Shown here piece after piece: positions 15,304 to 24,663 of a DNA stretch of 64,000 bases. How positions within the stretch are numbered: the first letter of the stretch is position 1; each line of letters begins with the position of its first letter. The position numbers and the translations under genes were made by a program. Below the pieces are notes generated by a model, which saw only the letters and a program-made list of their open reading frames with translations, was not told the DNA's origin and did no database searches. The stretch is from contig NZ_JAAOLY010000012.1 of NCBI RefSeq assembly GCF_011601275.1, forward strand, positions 1 to 64,000. The letters run 5' to 3'. This DNA is from Janthinobacterium lividum. GTDB lineage: Bacteria; Pseudomonadota; Gammaproteobacteria; Burkholderiales; Burkholderiaceae_D.

Positions 15304-16656
15304 ATGACACCCACTTTTACCCTCCTCCCCCTTTGCCTCATCGGCAGCGCCGCCCTGGCCGCGCCCGTCCTGGACGACGCTGTACGCCAGCGCGCCGAGG
15401 AACTCACGCGCACAGGCATGCACCCGAGCATCGTCATCGCCGTGATCGACGGCAAGACCAGCGCCGTCTACGGCTTTGGCAGCGTGCATGCAGGCAAGAA
15501 TAGCAAGCCGGGCGCCGACACTGTCTACCAGATCGGTTCCGTCACCAAGACCATGACGGCCTTGCTGCTGGCCGACGCTGTCGTCGATGGCAAGGTGACA
15601 CTCGAGGAACCGGTGGCGGCAGTATTGCCTGGGTACACCATGCCTGCCTTTGACGGCAAGCAGATCAGTCTGCTCGACCTGGCCACGCACTATTCTTCGC
15701 TGCCGCGCCTGCCCGACAATTTCGCGCCCAAAGACCCCGCCAATCCGTATGCGGACTACACGGAAGCGAAGCAGCGGCAGTTTCTCGCCGCCTACAAGCT
15801 GCCCCACGCGCCGGGCACGAAATTTGACTATTCGAACATCGGCTACGCCGTGCTGGGCACAGCCCTGGCCGCACAGGCCGGCACCAGCTACGAAGCGCTG
15901 CTGCAAAAGCGCATCGCCGTGCCGCTGGGCATGCGCTCGACGTCGAACAAGCCCACGCACGGCATGCTGGCGCGCCTGGCACCCGGCCACCAGCTTTCGG
16001 GCGAAGCGACACCGGCCTGGGACTTGAACGTGGTGGCGCCGGCCGGCGGCGTGTATTCGAGCGCGCGCGACATGGTCGCCTACCTGCAAGCCTACATGTT
16101 CAAGCCGCTGCGTCCATATGCGCTGGGCGTCAAACCGCAGCGTTCGCTGGGTGCCGACAGCGAGACGAAAATCGGCCTGGCATGGCTGCTGGAGCAGCGG
16201 CAGGGTCAAAGCTACGCCTGGCACAGCGGCCAGACGGGCGGCTACACCAGCTATGCGGCGTTCACGACGGATGGCAAGCGGGGCGTGGTGGTGTTGACGA
16301 ACGCGGCGCGCGATATCGACGCGCTGGGCTTGTCCGCCTTGCTGCCCGGCACGCCCTTGCCGCCGCTGAAAAAGCCGCTGGCCGCCATCGAATTGCCGCG
16401 TGCCGCGCTGGCCGAGTACGTGGGCGAGTATCTGCTGGCCAAGGATTTCACGTTGACGGTGACCTTGGGCAAGCATGGCCTGGAAGCGGCAGGCACGGGC
16501 GTCGGCTCAGCCCCCTTGTTTGCCAGCGCGAAAGATCAATTTTTCTTCCGCGCCATCGAGGCGGACCTGGCCTTTACGCGCGATGCCGCGGGCAAGATCG
16601 CCGGCGCCGTGCTCACGCAAGGCGGGCAGGACGTGGTGTTGCCGCGCAAGCAGTAA
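15304..16656 (+). CDS. Serine hydrolase of the class C beta-lactamase/DD-peptidase fold
   Basis: A 450-residue exported protein with signal peptide (MTPTFTLLPLCLIGSAALAA). Catalytic motifs of the beta-lactamase/transpeptidase-like superfamily: SVTK (SxxK, about residue 79-82), YSN (YxN, about 178) and HSGQTGG (HxG, about 308). A C-terminal domain of about 100 residues (from LAEYVGEYLLAK) resembles the DUF3471-type lipocalin-like extension found in esterase/peptidase members rather than true AmpC enzymes. It could therefore be a penicillin-binding-type hydrolase, a D-aminopeptidase or an esterase; resistance to beta-lactams cannot be inferred. The start at 15304 gives a good signal peptide, while upstream codons do not. 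Confidence 0.83.
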   Translation: MTPTFTLLPLCLIGSAALAAPVLDDAVRQRAEELTRTGMHPSIVIAVIDGKTSAVYGFGSVHAGKNSKPGADTVYQIGSVTKTMTALLLADAVVDGKVTLEEPVAAVLPGYTMPAFDGKQISLLDLATHYSSLPRLPDNFAPKDPANPYADYTEAKQRQFLAAYKLPHAPGTKFDYSNIGYAVLGTALAAQAGTSYEALLQKRIAVPLGMRSTSNKPTHGMLARLAPGHQLSGEATPAWDLNVVAPAGGVYSSARDMVAYLQAYMFKPLRPYALGVKPQRSLGADSETKIGLAWLLEQRQGQSYAWHSGQTGGYTSYAAFTTDGKRGVVVLTNAARDIDALGLSALLPGTPLPPLKKPLAAIELPRAALAEYVGEYLLAKDFTLTVTLGKHGLEAAGTGVGSAPLFASAKDQFFFRAIEADLAFTRDAAGKIAGAVLTQGGQDVVLPRKQ

Positions 16657-16659
16657 AAC

Positions 16660-17013
16660 CTAGGCTGCCGGGTCCTGCATGAATTGCTCGACCCGGGCGA
16701 CGAACGCCGCCTTGCTGCGCGTGCGAAATTCGCCGAGGAAGGCGTCGCTACCCTGGACGATCTTGCCGTGGCGGTCGTATGCCACCTTGCCCATCTCCAG
16801 CACGAATTCGCCGGCGGGATCGTCTTCCGGTTCAAAATGCGAATTGAAGCAGTAACCGCTGTCGCGGCAGCTGCCCCACAGCAGCAGCGCGCTGCTGAAC
16901 CACTGCATGGTCTCGGGGCCGGGCTCCACCTCGAACAGAGTGTTGACGGTGATGTGCCAGCCGCCCGGTACGCGCAGCGGCTGCAATGGATAGGGAAAAT
17001 GTGGCTGTTTCAT
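16660..17013 (-). CDS. Hypothetical protein (117 aa), coupled to EAL phosphodiesterase
   Basis: A 117-residue soluble protein (MKQPHFPYPLQPLRVPGG...) with several Cys and aromatic residues (CRDSGYCFNSHFEPEDDPAG near 50). The ATG at 17013 overlaps the stop codon of the upstream EAL gene as ATGA, so translation is probably coupled. No domain is recognised. Position suggests a role with the c-di-GMP enzyme, which is inference only. Confidence 0.65.
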   Translation of the reverse strand: MKQPHFPYPLQPLRVPGGWHITVNTLFEVEPGPETMQWFSSALLLWGSCRDSGYCFNSHFEPEDDPAGEFVLEMGKVAYDRHGKIVQGSDAFLGEFRTRSKAAFVARVEQFMQDPAA

Positions 17014-18578
17014 GTGGGCGATGGCAGGCGGCGGGTTGCGTAAAAGGCGAGGAATTCCGCGGCAGGCAGCGCTTTGGCGAACAGCCAGCCCTGGCCGAAT
17101 TCGACCTTGCGTTCCAGCAAATAGTCGGCTTGCTGCTGCGTTTCGATGCCTTCGGCCACGATCAGCATGTTCAGGGTGCGGGCCATGGCGATGATATGCG
17201 GCGTGACGCTGCTGGTGGCCGCGTCCGTGCCTATCGTGTCGACGAAGGACTTGTCGATTTTCAAGGCGTCGAGCGGCAGGTTTTGCAGGCTCGACAGGCT
17301 GGAATAGCCGGTGCCGAAGTCGTCGATGGCCACGGCGTGGCCCCGTGCCCTGGCTTTTTCGATGGTGGCGCGGGCCGCCTCCACATTGATGAAGCCCCGT
17401 TCCGTCGCTTCCAGCCAGATCTGCTGCGCCTCGATGCCCGTGCCGGCCAGCGCGCGTTCGAGCACGTCGAGCACCCTGCCCGTTTCGATGTCGCTGGCGC
17501 ACAGGTTGATGGCGATGTGCAGTTCGCGGTCAGCCAGCAGCGCGGCGCGCATGTCGGCGATGACGCAAGCGATCACCTGGTCCGTGATGGGCAAGATGAG
17601 ATCACTTTCCTCGGCCACGGGGATGAACAGGTCGGGCCGTATCATGCTGCCGTCGGGACGGCGCCAGCGTATCAGCGCCTCGGCGCCCACGCACACGCCC
17701 GTGTCGAGCGCAATGATCGGTTGATAGTGGACGAAGAATTCACGCCGCTCGACCGCCGTTTCCAGCTCGCCGCGCAGCGACAGCCGGCGGCGCGACAGCC
17801 ACACGACGATGCCGACGATGAAGGCGGCCATCAGCAGGCCCAGCGGCAGGAGCAGCAGCTGTTCGCGGCGCAGCCTGTCGTTCAGCTTGCTGCGCGGCTC
17901 GATCATGACGGCCGTCAAGCCGTCGCGGTACAGCGTCGCATGGATGCTGCCGTCGGACGCGGCGTCTACGGCCGCCGGCAGTCCGGCGAGCAGGCGTTGC
18001 ACCTGCGCCGGGTCCGGATGGTGCAAGGTGTCGAGCACGCCTTCCTTGCCGATGGCCACGGCCATCTGGATATCGCTGTCGACGATGACGTCGGAAAAGC
18101 GCACGGGATCGATCAGCACCTTGTAGGCGCGGTGGGACAGCCCCACCATGCGCTTGCCGCCGCTGACGACGGGGCGCAGGTTGAAATCGATGCCCATGCC
18201 GTTGGCCAGGGTGAAACCGGCGGGCGTGACGGCGATGCGCGCCTCTTCGATGCCCGTGGACGTGCATTTGAGCAAGCCGTTTTCCACGTAGCCGATATCG
18301 TCGATGCTGCGCGTGGTGATGGTGATGCGGCGCAATTGCTGGATATGCGCCTCCGAGCACGGCGCCAGGTCCAGCGCATCGGCGCTGCGCAGGGCGGCGC
18401 TGGCCGAGGCGATGGAACGGTGGGCGCGCTCGAGCGCGTAGCCGGCGAGCAGGCGCAGGCGTTCCTGCTCGCCCTGCTCGGCGCGCACGGACGACAGGTA
18501 AAAGGCCAGGCTCAGGGGAGCGGCCACGCCGATGACTGCGACCAGCACGCTCGTGATGATAATGCGTTTTCTGCGCAT
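17010..18578 (-). CDS. CSS-motif / EAL-domain cyclic-di-GMP phosphodiesterase
   Basis: A 522-residue inner-membrane protein. TM helix at about 7-27, then a periplasmic CSS-motif sensor domain with paired cysteines (PCSEAH near 73, LLKCTSTG near 103), a second TM at about 222-246 and a cytoplasmic EAL domain from about 265. Catalytic signatures are intact: EALIRW, the Asn in INLCASD, Glu in LEATERG, DDFGTGYSSL, Lys in LKIDKSF and AEGIETQ. Active hydrolysis of c-di-GMP is predicted. In E. coli CSS-type enzymes (PdeB, PdeC and others), the periplasmic disulphide state controls activity. Downstream is a coupled 117-residue protein. It likely affects motility/biofilm switching. Confidence 0.9.
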   Translation of the reverse strand: MRRKRIIITSVLVAVIGVAAPLSLAFYLSSVRAEQGEQERLRLLAGYALERAHRSIASASAALRSADALDLAPCSEAHIQQLRRITITTRSIDDIGYVENGLLKCTSTGIEEARIAVTPAGFTLANGMGIDFNLRPVVSGGKRMVGLSHRAYKVLIDPVRFSDVIVDSDIQMAVAIGKEGVLDTLHHPDPAQVQRLLAGLPAAVDAASDGSIHATLYRDGLTAVMIEPRSKLNDRLRREQLLLLPLGLLMAAFIVGIVVWLSRRRLSLRGELETAVERREFFVHYQPIIALDTGVCVGAEALIRWRRPDGSMIRPDLFIPVAEESDLILPITDQVIACVIADMRAALLADRELHIAINLCASDIETGRVLDVLERALAGTGIEAQQIWLEATERGFINVEAARATIEKARARGHAVAIDDFGTGYSSLSSLQNLPLDALKIDKSFVDTIGTDAATSSVTPHIIAMARTLNMLIVAEGIETQQQADYLLERKVEFGQGWLFAKALPAAEFLAFYATRRLPSPT

Positions 18579-18670
18579 ACAATTCCCTGCGGTAGTTATA
18601 TGAATGCCATGTATTGCTCGATGGCATCATATTACAAGCAGAGGCCGTTTACTTGAATATTGCTGAACAG

Positions 18671-20167
18671 TTACATTTTTTCCAGCGGCCTGGCCAGCAC
18701 CAACACCAGCGCCGCCACCACGGCCGCCAGCCCGCCAGCCAGGTACAGCACGCTGGCAAAGCCGTCGATGAAGGCGTGGCGCGCCGCTTCCTGCGCCACG
18801 GCTTGCAGCGCGGGCGGCAGCTGGCCGAAGGCGTCGGCCGCGTTGCCTGCCACGATGCGCCCGATCATCTCGGGCGAGGCTTTCAAGCCGTGCAGCCACG
18901 CCAGTTTCTCGAACGAAGCGGCCGTGCGCATGGACAGCACGGCGCCCAGCGCGCCGACGGCCAGCACGATGCCGACAAAGCGCGTGGTGGTGCTGATGCC
19001 GGAGCCCATGCCCGTGCGTTCGCGGGGAATGCAGGCGAGGATGGCCTTCTGGGTCGTACCGTTGAGCAATCCCGCCCCCGCGCCCGTGACGACCATGCCG
19101 GCCGCCACCCAGCCGTATTGCAGGCTGGCGGCGGCGAGCGCCGTGGCGACGTTGCCTGCGGCGACGATCAGCAAACCCGTCACGAGGATGCCGCGGTCGT
19201 CCAGCAGCCGCATGGCGCGCGGCGCCAGCCTTGACAACACCACCATGGCGACGGCGAACGGCAGCATGGCGCAGCCGGCCAGCACGGCGGAAAAGCCGAA
19301 ACCGTTCTGCAGGTACAGCGGCAAAAAGGTCATCATCACCTGCGCGGCGATGGCGTAGCCGAACATGCCCAGCACGGCGCCGACGAACACGCGCCGGCCA
19401 AACAGCGATAAATCGACCATGGGCGCGCGCTGGCGCCTTTCCACCAGCACGAAGACCAGCAGCAGCGCCGCGCCCGCCACAAAGCGCAGCATGGTGGCGC
19501 GGCTGGACCAGCCCGCCACGCTGGCGTCGATCAAGCCCCAGATGATGCAGAACAGGCCGGCGGAAAACAGCGCCGCGCCGAGCGGGTCGAAACTGGCGTT
19601 GGAGGCATCCTTCGACTCGTCCACATGCCTGCGCACCAGCAGCATCAGGATGGCGACGACGGGCAGGTTCAGGTAGAAAATCCAGCGCCAGTTGATGGCG
19701 CTCGTGACCAGGCCGCCCAGCAGGGGCGCCACCGTCATGGCCACGCCCATGGCCGCGCCCCACACGGACCAGGCGCGCGCCCTCTCCTTTTCCGCGTGAA
19801 AGGTGTGACCGATGACGGCCAGCGCGGACGTCAGCAGCAGCGCCGCGCCGATGCCCTTGATGGCGCGCGCCACGTTGAGCACGAACGGCGTCCACGCCAG
19901 GCCGCACAGCAAGGACGCCAGGGCAAACAGGGCCAGGCCGAACAGCATCACCTTGCGCCGTCCCAGGCGGTCGGCGATGCTGCCGGCGGGCAACAGGAAC
20001 GAGGCGAACGCCAGCATGTAGGCGCTGACCACCCATTCCACGTCGACAAAGCTGGCGTTGAGCGAGCGGGCGATCGACGGCAGGGAGACGGCGACGACGT
20101 TGGTGTCGAGCATGATCAGCGCGCACACGCCCGAGCACGTATATAAAACCCAGTTGGTATTTTTCAT
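18671..20167 (-). CDS. MFS transporter, DHA2 (14-TMS) drug-efflux family
   Basis: A 498-residue multi-pass protein with about 14 hydrophobic helices. Family markers: LDTNVVAVSLPSIARSL (motif D1, about 20-36), the loop 2-3 motif A GSIADRLGRRKVML (about 62-75) and the RARAWSVWGAAMGVAMTVAPLLGG block (motif C region). These match proton-coupled multidrug exporters such as QacA/EmrB types. The substrate is not predictable. It is divergent from a LysR regulator with about 60 bp between starts, the classical arrangement for a ligand-induced efflux pump. Confidence 0.87.
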   Translation of the reverse strand: MKNTNWVLYTCSGVCALIMLDTNVVAVSLPSIARSLNASFVDVEWVVSAYMLAFASFLLPAGSIADRLGRRKVMLFGLALFALASLLCGLAWTPFVLNVARAIKGIGAALLLTSALAVIGHTFHAEKERARAWSVWGAAMGVAMTVAPLLGGLVTSAINWRWIFYLNLPVVAILMLLVRRHVDESKDASNASFDPLGAALFSAGLFCIIWGLIDASVAGWSSRATMLRFVAGAALLLVFVLVERRQRAPMVDLSLFGRRVFVGAVLGMFGYAIAAQVMMTFLPLYLQNGFGFSAVLAGCAMLPFAVAMVVLSRLAPRAMRLLDDRGILVTGLLIVAAGNVATALAAASLQYGWVAAGMVVTGAGAGLLNGTTQKAILACIPRERTGMGSGISTTTRFVGIVLAVGALGAVLSMRTAASFEKLAWLHGLKASPEMIGRIVAGNAADAFGQLPPALQAVAQEAARHAFIDGFASVLYLAGGLAAVVAALVLVLARPLEKM

Positions 20168-20230
20168 GCCTGTATTTTAAGCAGGCTTGTGTTATTTCCT
20201 GTTATAAGAGAAGCGCCTTATAATTTACCC

Positions 20231-21124
20231 ATGGTGAATACAAACAAAGACATGGAATTGCGGCATTTCCGCTGCGTGCTCGCCGTCGCGCACAGCCTGC
20301 ACTTCGCGCGCGCCGCCGCGGAACTGGGCATCTCGCCGCCCGCGCTGACCAAGCAGGTGCAGGAAACGGAACAGCTGCTGGGCACGCGCTTGTTCCAGCG
20401 CAGCAAGCGCGCCGTGGCCCTGACGGCGGCCGGGGAATTGTTCGTCATCGAGGCTGCGCGCGCGCTGGGGCAACTGGCGCAGGCGCAGGACGTGGCGCGG
20501 CGCGCGGGCCGGGGCGAGCTGGGACGGCTGGAAATCGGCTATGTGGCGTCGGCCGCCTACTCGGGCGTGCTGCAAGGCCAGTTTGCCCGTTTTCGCGCCA
20601 GCCACCCCGGCATCCATATCAGCGCGCGCGAATACGCGATGGACGCCCTGCCCGCCTTGCTGGACCAGGGCCGCGTGGACCTGGCGTTCGTGCGCCCGCC
20701 CCTGCACTTGCCGGACGCACTGGACTGCGTGGTCCTGCTGCGCGACCGCTTCGTGCTGGCCGTGCAGGCCGACAGCCCGCTCGCCGGAATCGATGTGGCG
20801 GCACCGGCCGCGCTGGCGCAGCAGGCGTTCATCGTGCCGGAACAGGAATTGGGCACGCTGGAAGTGAGCCGGCGCGGCGGCTTTGCGGCGCAAGTGGTGT
20901 CGCGCCCCGGCAGCCTGGTGGCCGTGCTGACGGAGGTGTCGCTGGGCGTGGGCTGCGCCATCGTGCCCCATTCCGTGATGGCCAGCGTGCAATTGCCGGG
21001 TGTGTGCTTCCGGGAGCTGGCAGCACCGCAGATCAGCTCGGAAATCGCCGTGGCCTTCCGCCGCCACGAACAGGCGCCCGCCGCGCGCGCCTTCATTGCC
21101 CAGCTGCGCGCTGTAGCGCTGTAG
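20231..21124 (+). CDS. LysR-family transcriptional regulator of the adjacent efflux gene
   Basis: A 297-residue LTTR from ATG 20231 (or 290 from ATG 20252, MELRHFRC, the usual family N-terminus). The helix-turn-helix spans ELRHFRCVLAVAHSLHFARA and PPALTKQVQETEQLLG, followed by a BenM/CatM-like effector domain. It is divergent from the DHA2 transporter with overlapping promoters, so it is the likely local regulator. Confidence 0.87.
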   Translation: MVNTNKDMELRHFRCVLAVAHSLHFARAAAELGISPPALTKQVQETEQLLGTRLFQRSKRAVALTAAGELFVIEAARALGQLAQAQDVARRAGRGELGRLEIGYVASAAYSGVLQGQFARFRASHPGIHISAREYAMDALPALLDQGRVDLAFVRPPLHLPDALDCVVLLRDRFVLAVQADSPLAGIDVAAPAALAQQAFIVPEQELGTLEVSRRGGFAAQVVSRPGSLVAVLTEVSLGVGCAIVPHSVMASVQLPGVCFRELAAPQISSEIAVAFRRHEQAPAARAFIAQLRAVAL

Positions 21125-21145
21125 CGCTGTAACGCTGGCTGAGCC

Positions 21146-21712
21146 TCAGTTCTTCAATACGGCCACGGCATAGGTGCAGGCGGTGGCCGTTTCATTGCGG
21201 AACACGCAATCTGCCGGCGGCCCCAGCTCCAGGCAGTCGCCCTCGTCCAGCACGTGGCGGGTCTCGCCCTCGATGAAGACGAGGCTGCCGCTAAGCGCCC
21301 AGATCAGCTGTTTGCGCGCCACATACGCGGCGGCCGGCATGGCCACCACGGCGCCCGGCGGCAAGGTAATATGCACGAGGTCGAGCGGCATGTCCGACGC
21401 GGGCGACACGTGGCGCCGCACATAGCCGCTCTGCGGGTCGACCCACACGGGCTGGTCGATCTTGCGCAGCAGGCGCCCTTCGCGCATCTCGGCGCGGGCG
21501 ATCAGTTCGGACATGCTCAGCTCGAAGGCGCCTGACAGCCGCGCCAGCAAGGTGGCCGTGGGACTGCAATCGCCGCGCTCCACCTTGTGCACCATCGCGC
21601 GCGACACGCCCGAGCGGGCCGCCAGCTCCGTCAGCGACCAGCCCAGGCTTTCCCGCTCGAGGCGCACCCTGGCCCCGATACGCTGGTTCAATTCGTCTGG
21701 TTTAGTGGACAT
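21146..21712 (-). CDS. XRE-family regulator with C-terminal cupin domain
   Basis: A 188-residue two-domain regulator: N-terminal XRE helix-turn-helix (ELAARSGVSRAMVHKVERGD, about 28-47) and a C-terminal cupin/RmlC-like beta-barrel (from about 110, with ALSGSLVFIEGETRHVLDEG). Such proteins sense small molecules and regulate neighbouring metabolic genes (PuuR/SutR type). It is divergent from a GNAT acetyltransferase with a 103-bp shared promoter, a pairing found often, so that gene is the probable target. Confidence 0.87.
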   Translation of the reverse strand: MSTKPDELNQRIGARVRLERESLGWSLTELAARSGVSRAMVHKVERGDCSPTATLLARLSGAFELSMSELIARAEMREGRLLRKIDQPVWVDPQSGYVRRHVSPASDMPLDLVHITLPPGAVVAMPAAAYVARKQLIWALSGSLVFIEGETRHVLDEGDCLELGPPADCVFRNETATACTYAVAVLKN

Positions 21713-21815
21713 GTATCGGACTCTTTTCCCGCTTCAATTCGGATTTTATTGGACAAGGCGTGGGCGGCACTCTATGATTTGTCCATTATAGTAGACGACT
21801 AGCAAGGAGATCAAC

Positions 21816-22346
21816 ATGCGCATACGCGATGCCCACGCGGGCGATATCGAGGCCATCACGGCCATCTACAACGATGCCGTCAGCAATACCCTGGCCATCT
21901 GGAATGAGCGGACGGTCGATGCGGCCAACCGCGCCGCCTGGCTGGCCGACCGCGAGCGGGCCGGCTATCCGGTGCTCGTCGCCATCGATGCAGAGGAAAA
22001 GGTGGCTGGCTACGCCTCGTTCGGCGACTGGCGCCCGTTCGAGGGTTTCCGCCACACGGTCGAGCATTCCGTGTACGTACGCGCCGACAGCCGCGGCGCC
22101 GGCGTCGGCAAGGCCTTGATGGGGGAACTGATTATGCGGGCGCGCGGCCTGGGCAAGCATGTGATGGTGGCGGGCATCGAGGCGGGCAATGCCGGCTCGA
22201 TCGCCCTGCACAAGCAGCTGGGCTTCGAAGAAGTGGGTTTAATGCGCCAGGTGGGCACCAAGTTCGGCGCCTGGCTGGACCTGGCGTTCTTGCAGCTGCA
22301 ACTCGATGCGCGCAGCGATCCGGACGGCATCGCGCCGTCCAGCTAA
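21816..22346 (+). CDS. GNAT N-acetyltransferase (phosphinothricin/methionine-sulfoximine type)
   Basis: A 176-residue GNAT enzyme beginning MRIRDAHAGDIEAITAIYND, the typical Pat/MddA start. Acetyl-CoA binding motif A is RADSRGAGVGKALM (about 89-102), and motif B follows with AGNAGSIALHKQLGFEEVG. The EHSVYV strand precedes motif A. Family members acetylate L-methionine sulfoximine, sulfone or phosphinothricin. The exact substrate is inferred. A strong AAGGAGAT ribosome binding site precedes the ATG. Probably controlled by the divergent XRE-cupin protein. Confidence 0.85.
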   Translation: MRIRDAHAGDIEAITAIYNDAVSNTLAIWNERTVDAANRAAWLADRERAGYPVLVAIDAEEKVAGYASFGDWRPFEGFRHTVEHSVYVRADSRGAGVGKALMGELIMRARGLGKHVMVAGIEAGNAGSIALHKQLGFEEVGLMRQVGTKFGAWLDLAFLQLQLDARSDPDGIAPSS

Positions 22347-22359
22347 GCTCACACAGACG

Positions 22360-23568
22360 TCAAGGATCGATCTCCGGCGGCGGACGGCGCAGCGCCATAT
22401 GTTCCCACACGGCCACCAGGACCAGCACGCAGCTGGTGATGCAGGCCAGGGTCAACGGCGAATACAAACGGCCGTACGCCATCGGGATCAGCGCCAGGAT
22501 GATCAAAATGCCCAGTAAATGCGACAGCGGCGGCGCGGCGCGCTCGCTGCTGACCCATTTGAACAAGGCATTCCCCAGCAGGTACAGGATCGGGCCGCCC
22601 AGCAAGGCGCTGATGCCGGCGAAGCTCGCCTCGTCCGGATGCACGAGGGCCAGTTCATCGGCCACGGCGGAGACGATCACGCCGCCCACGATCAGCACGT
22701 GGATATACGTGTAGGCCTTGCGCGCGATGCTGCCCGGGTCCTTCGAGTGGGCGATGCGGTGGTGGCCCGCCTCGGCGCCCGTGTCAAAGTAGATCCACCA
22801 CATGGCGATGCTGCCCACCAGGGCCGACAGGAAGCCCAGCCAGTTGGCGCCCGTCCATTCGAGGCCCGCGAACGTGGCGCCCGTCACCAGCAAGGATTCG
22901 CCGAGGGCGATGATGACGAACAGGCCGCAGCGTTCGGCCATGTGGTTGCCATCGACGTCCCAGTCGGCCGTCGTCGAGCGGCCCAGGCCCGGCATGCCGA
23001 ACAGCATCCATGGTCCGGCCAGGTCGATCAGCAGGGCCGCGACCCACCAGAAGATGCGCTGCTCGGGTGCGGCGGCGCCGCCGGCGATCCAGAAGATGCC
23101 GGAAAACGCGGCCCACAGGGCGATGCGCTGGAAATTGCGGCGGCGCGCCAGCGCTTCATGGCGCACGGCCCACCAGGCGAACAGGGGCCGGCCCACCTGC
23201 ATGGCGACGTAGGCGCCCGCAAAGCCCAGGCCCCGCGTGCCGAACGCTTCCGGTATCGAGGCCGACATGATCAGCCCGCCCAGCATCAGCGCAAACAGGC
23301 TGATGCGCACGGGAATGCGCTCGGGGTCGAGCCAGTTGGTGATCCACGAGGTGAATATCCACACCCACCAGACGGCCATCAACAGCAAGCCCGTCTGCAG
23401 CCAGCCCATGGCGCTCAGGTGCGCCAGCAAGCCGTGCGACAGTTGCGTGACTGCAAACACGAACACGAGATCGAAGAACAGCTCGATCATGCCCACCTTG
23501 CCGCTGTCCAACCCGCCGCGCGTGCGCAACAGCGATTTACTTAATTCCATAGCTACTCTTTCATTCAT
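22360..23568 (-). CDS. Low-temperature requirement A (LtrA) family membrane protein
   Basis: A 402-residue protein with about ten to twelve hydrophobic helices. The LtrA signature ELFFDLVFVFAVTQLSHGL is at residues about 29-47, and the second conserved block ERCGLFVIIALGESLLVTG is near 213. The name derives from a Listeria locus needed for growth at low temperature, and the molecular activity is unknown. Convergent with the GNAT gene. The first ATG at 23568 is followed closely by MELSKSLL (ATG 23550), so a start six codons later is possible. Confidence 0.87.
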   Translation of the reverse strand: MNERVAMELSKSLLRTRGGLDSGKVGMIELFFDLVFVFAVTQLSHGLLAHLSAMGWLQTGLLLMAVWWVWIFTSWITNWLDPERIPVRISLFALMLGGLIMSASIPEAFGTRGLGFAGAYVAMQVGRPLFAWWAVRHEALARRRNFQRIALWAAFSGIFWIAGGAAAPEQRIFWWVAALLIDLAGPWMLFGMPGLGRSTTADWDVDGNHMAERCGLFVIIALGESLLVTGATFAGLEWTGANWLGFLSALVGSIAMWWIYFDTGAEAGHHRIAHSKDPGSIARKAYTYIHVLIVGGVIVSAVADELALVHPDEASFAGISALLGGPILYLLGNALFKWVSSERAAPPLSHLLGILIILALIPMAYGRLYSPLTLACITSCVLVLVAVWEHMALRRPPPEIDP

Positions 23569-23595
23569 GCTTGATTAAAACGGTGCATTCCGGGC

Positions 23596-24549
23596 TTATA
23601 CGCTTACTGGTGTCAATAAGGGCAAGCCAGCGAAGTGGGCAGCCAGGTTATCGACGACCAGTTGCCCCATCGCATGGCGCGTTTCCACAGTCAGGCTGCC
23701 CACGTGCGGCGTGAGAACGACGTTGGGCAAGGCGCGCAAGGCAGCCGGTACGCGCGGTTCGTCCGCAAACACGTCGAGCCCGGCCGCGCCCAGGTGACCA
23801 TCCTGCAAGGCGGCGATCAGGGCGTCTTCGTCGATCAGCGCACCACGGGCGATATTGATCAGGGTGCCTTGCGGACCGAGCGCGTCGAGCACGGTGCGGT
23901 CGACAATCTTGCGCGTGGCCGGCGTGCCCGGCGCGCAGACGATCAAATAATCGCTTTCCTGCGCCAGGGCCAGCAGCGATTCCGCGCGCGGCACGCTGGT
24001 GCCGGCAATGGCGCGCGGCTGGAAGTAGCGCACATGGATGCCGAAGGCGGCCAGGCGCGGCGCGATGGCTTGCCCGATCTGGCCGAAGCCGAAGATGCCG
24101 GCCGTCTTGCCGCGCAAGGTAGATGCGGGGGCGATGGCCTCGCGGCGTTCCCAGCCGCCATCGCGCACGAAACGGTCGAGTGCCACGACATGCCGCGCAC
24201 TGGCCAGCAGCAAGGCCAGCGCCATGTCGGCCACGTCGTCCGTCAGCACGTTCGGCGTCGTGGTAACGGCGATGCCGCGCTCGCGCGCCACGTCGAGCGC
24301 CACGCCATCGAGGCCCACGCCATTGACGGCGACGATTTCCAATGCGGGTAGCAAGCCCATGTCGGCGGCGTTCAAGCCCAGCGCGCCCGTCGTGACGACG
24401 GCGCGGATGGCCGGCGCCCGCTCGGCCAGCCAGGCGTGGCGTTCATCCGCCGGCACTTGCCATGCATGGTGGCAGGTATATTGCTGCTCCAGTTGCGCGT
24501 TGACGGCAGCCGAAGGGCTGGGGGCGAGGATGAGGAGTTCGGGTGGCAT
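23596..24549 (-). CDS. D-2-hydroxyacid dehydrogenase (glyoxylate/hydroxypyruvate reductase type)
   Basis: A 317-residue NAD(P)-dependent oxidoreductase. The Rossmann motif is GIFGFGQIGQAIAPRLAAFG (about 149-168), the conserved Arg is in NIARGALIDEDAL (about 232), the Glu in ADEPRVPAAL (about 260) and the catalytic His in LTPHVGSLT (about 282). Position 1 of beta-B is RYFQPRA rather than an acidic residue, which favours NADPH. Family enzymes reduce glyoxylate, hydroxypyruvate or other 2-ketoacids. Start ATG 24549 (MPPELLILAP) gives standard length; upstream frame is unlikely coding. No operon partner. Confidence 0.87.
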   Translation of the reverse strand: MPPELLILAPSPSAAVNAQLEQQYTCHHAWQVPADERHAWLAERAPAIRAVVTTGALGLNAADMGLLPALEIVAVNGVGLDGVALDVARERGIAVTTTPNVLTDDVADMALALLLASARHVVALDRFVRDGGWERREAIAPASTLRGKTAGIFGFGQIGQAIAPRLAAFGIHVRYFQPRAIAGTSVPRAESLLALAQESDYLIVCAPGTPATRKIVDRTVLDALGPQGTLINIARGALIDEDALIAALQDGHLGAAGLDVFADEPRVPAALRALPNVVLTPHVGSLTVETRHAMGQLVVDNLAAHFAGLPLLTPVSV

Positions 24550-24663
24550 GGGCGTCCTGGGTCGTGTCGACAAGATTTGCAGACGCAACTTAGCATATTT
24601 GACGCCTGGCCGGGGGCGACTGCCCCGCAATGGCCGGCTAAACCATGCTTTCGATAGGGGAAT

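Noticed and set aside
15304-16656. AmpC beta-lactamase resistance gene
   Set aside because: SxxK, YxN and HxG motifs are present, but the C-terminal extension and overall pattern fit broader serine hydrolases/esterases. Resistance cannot be claimed.
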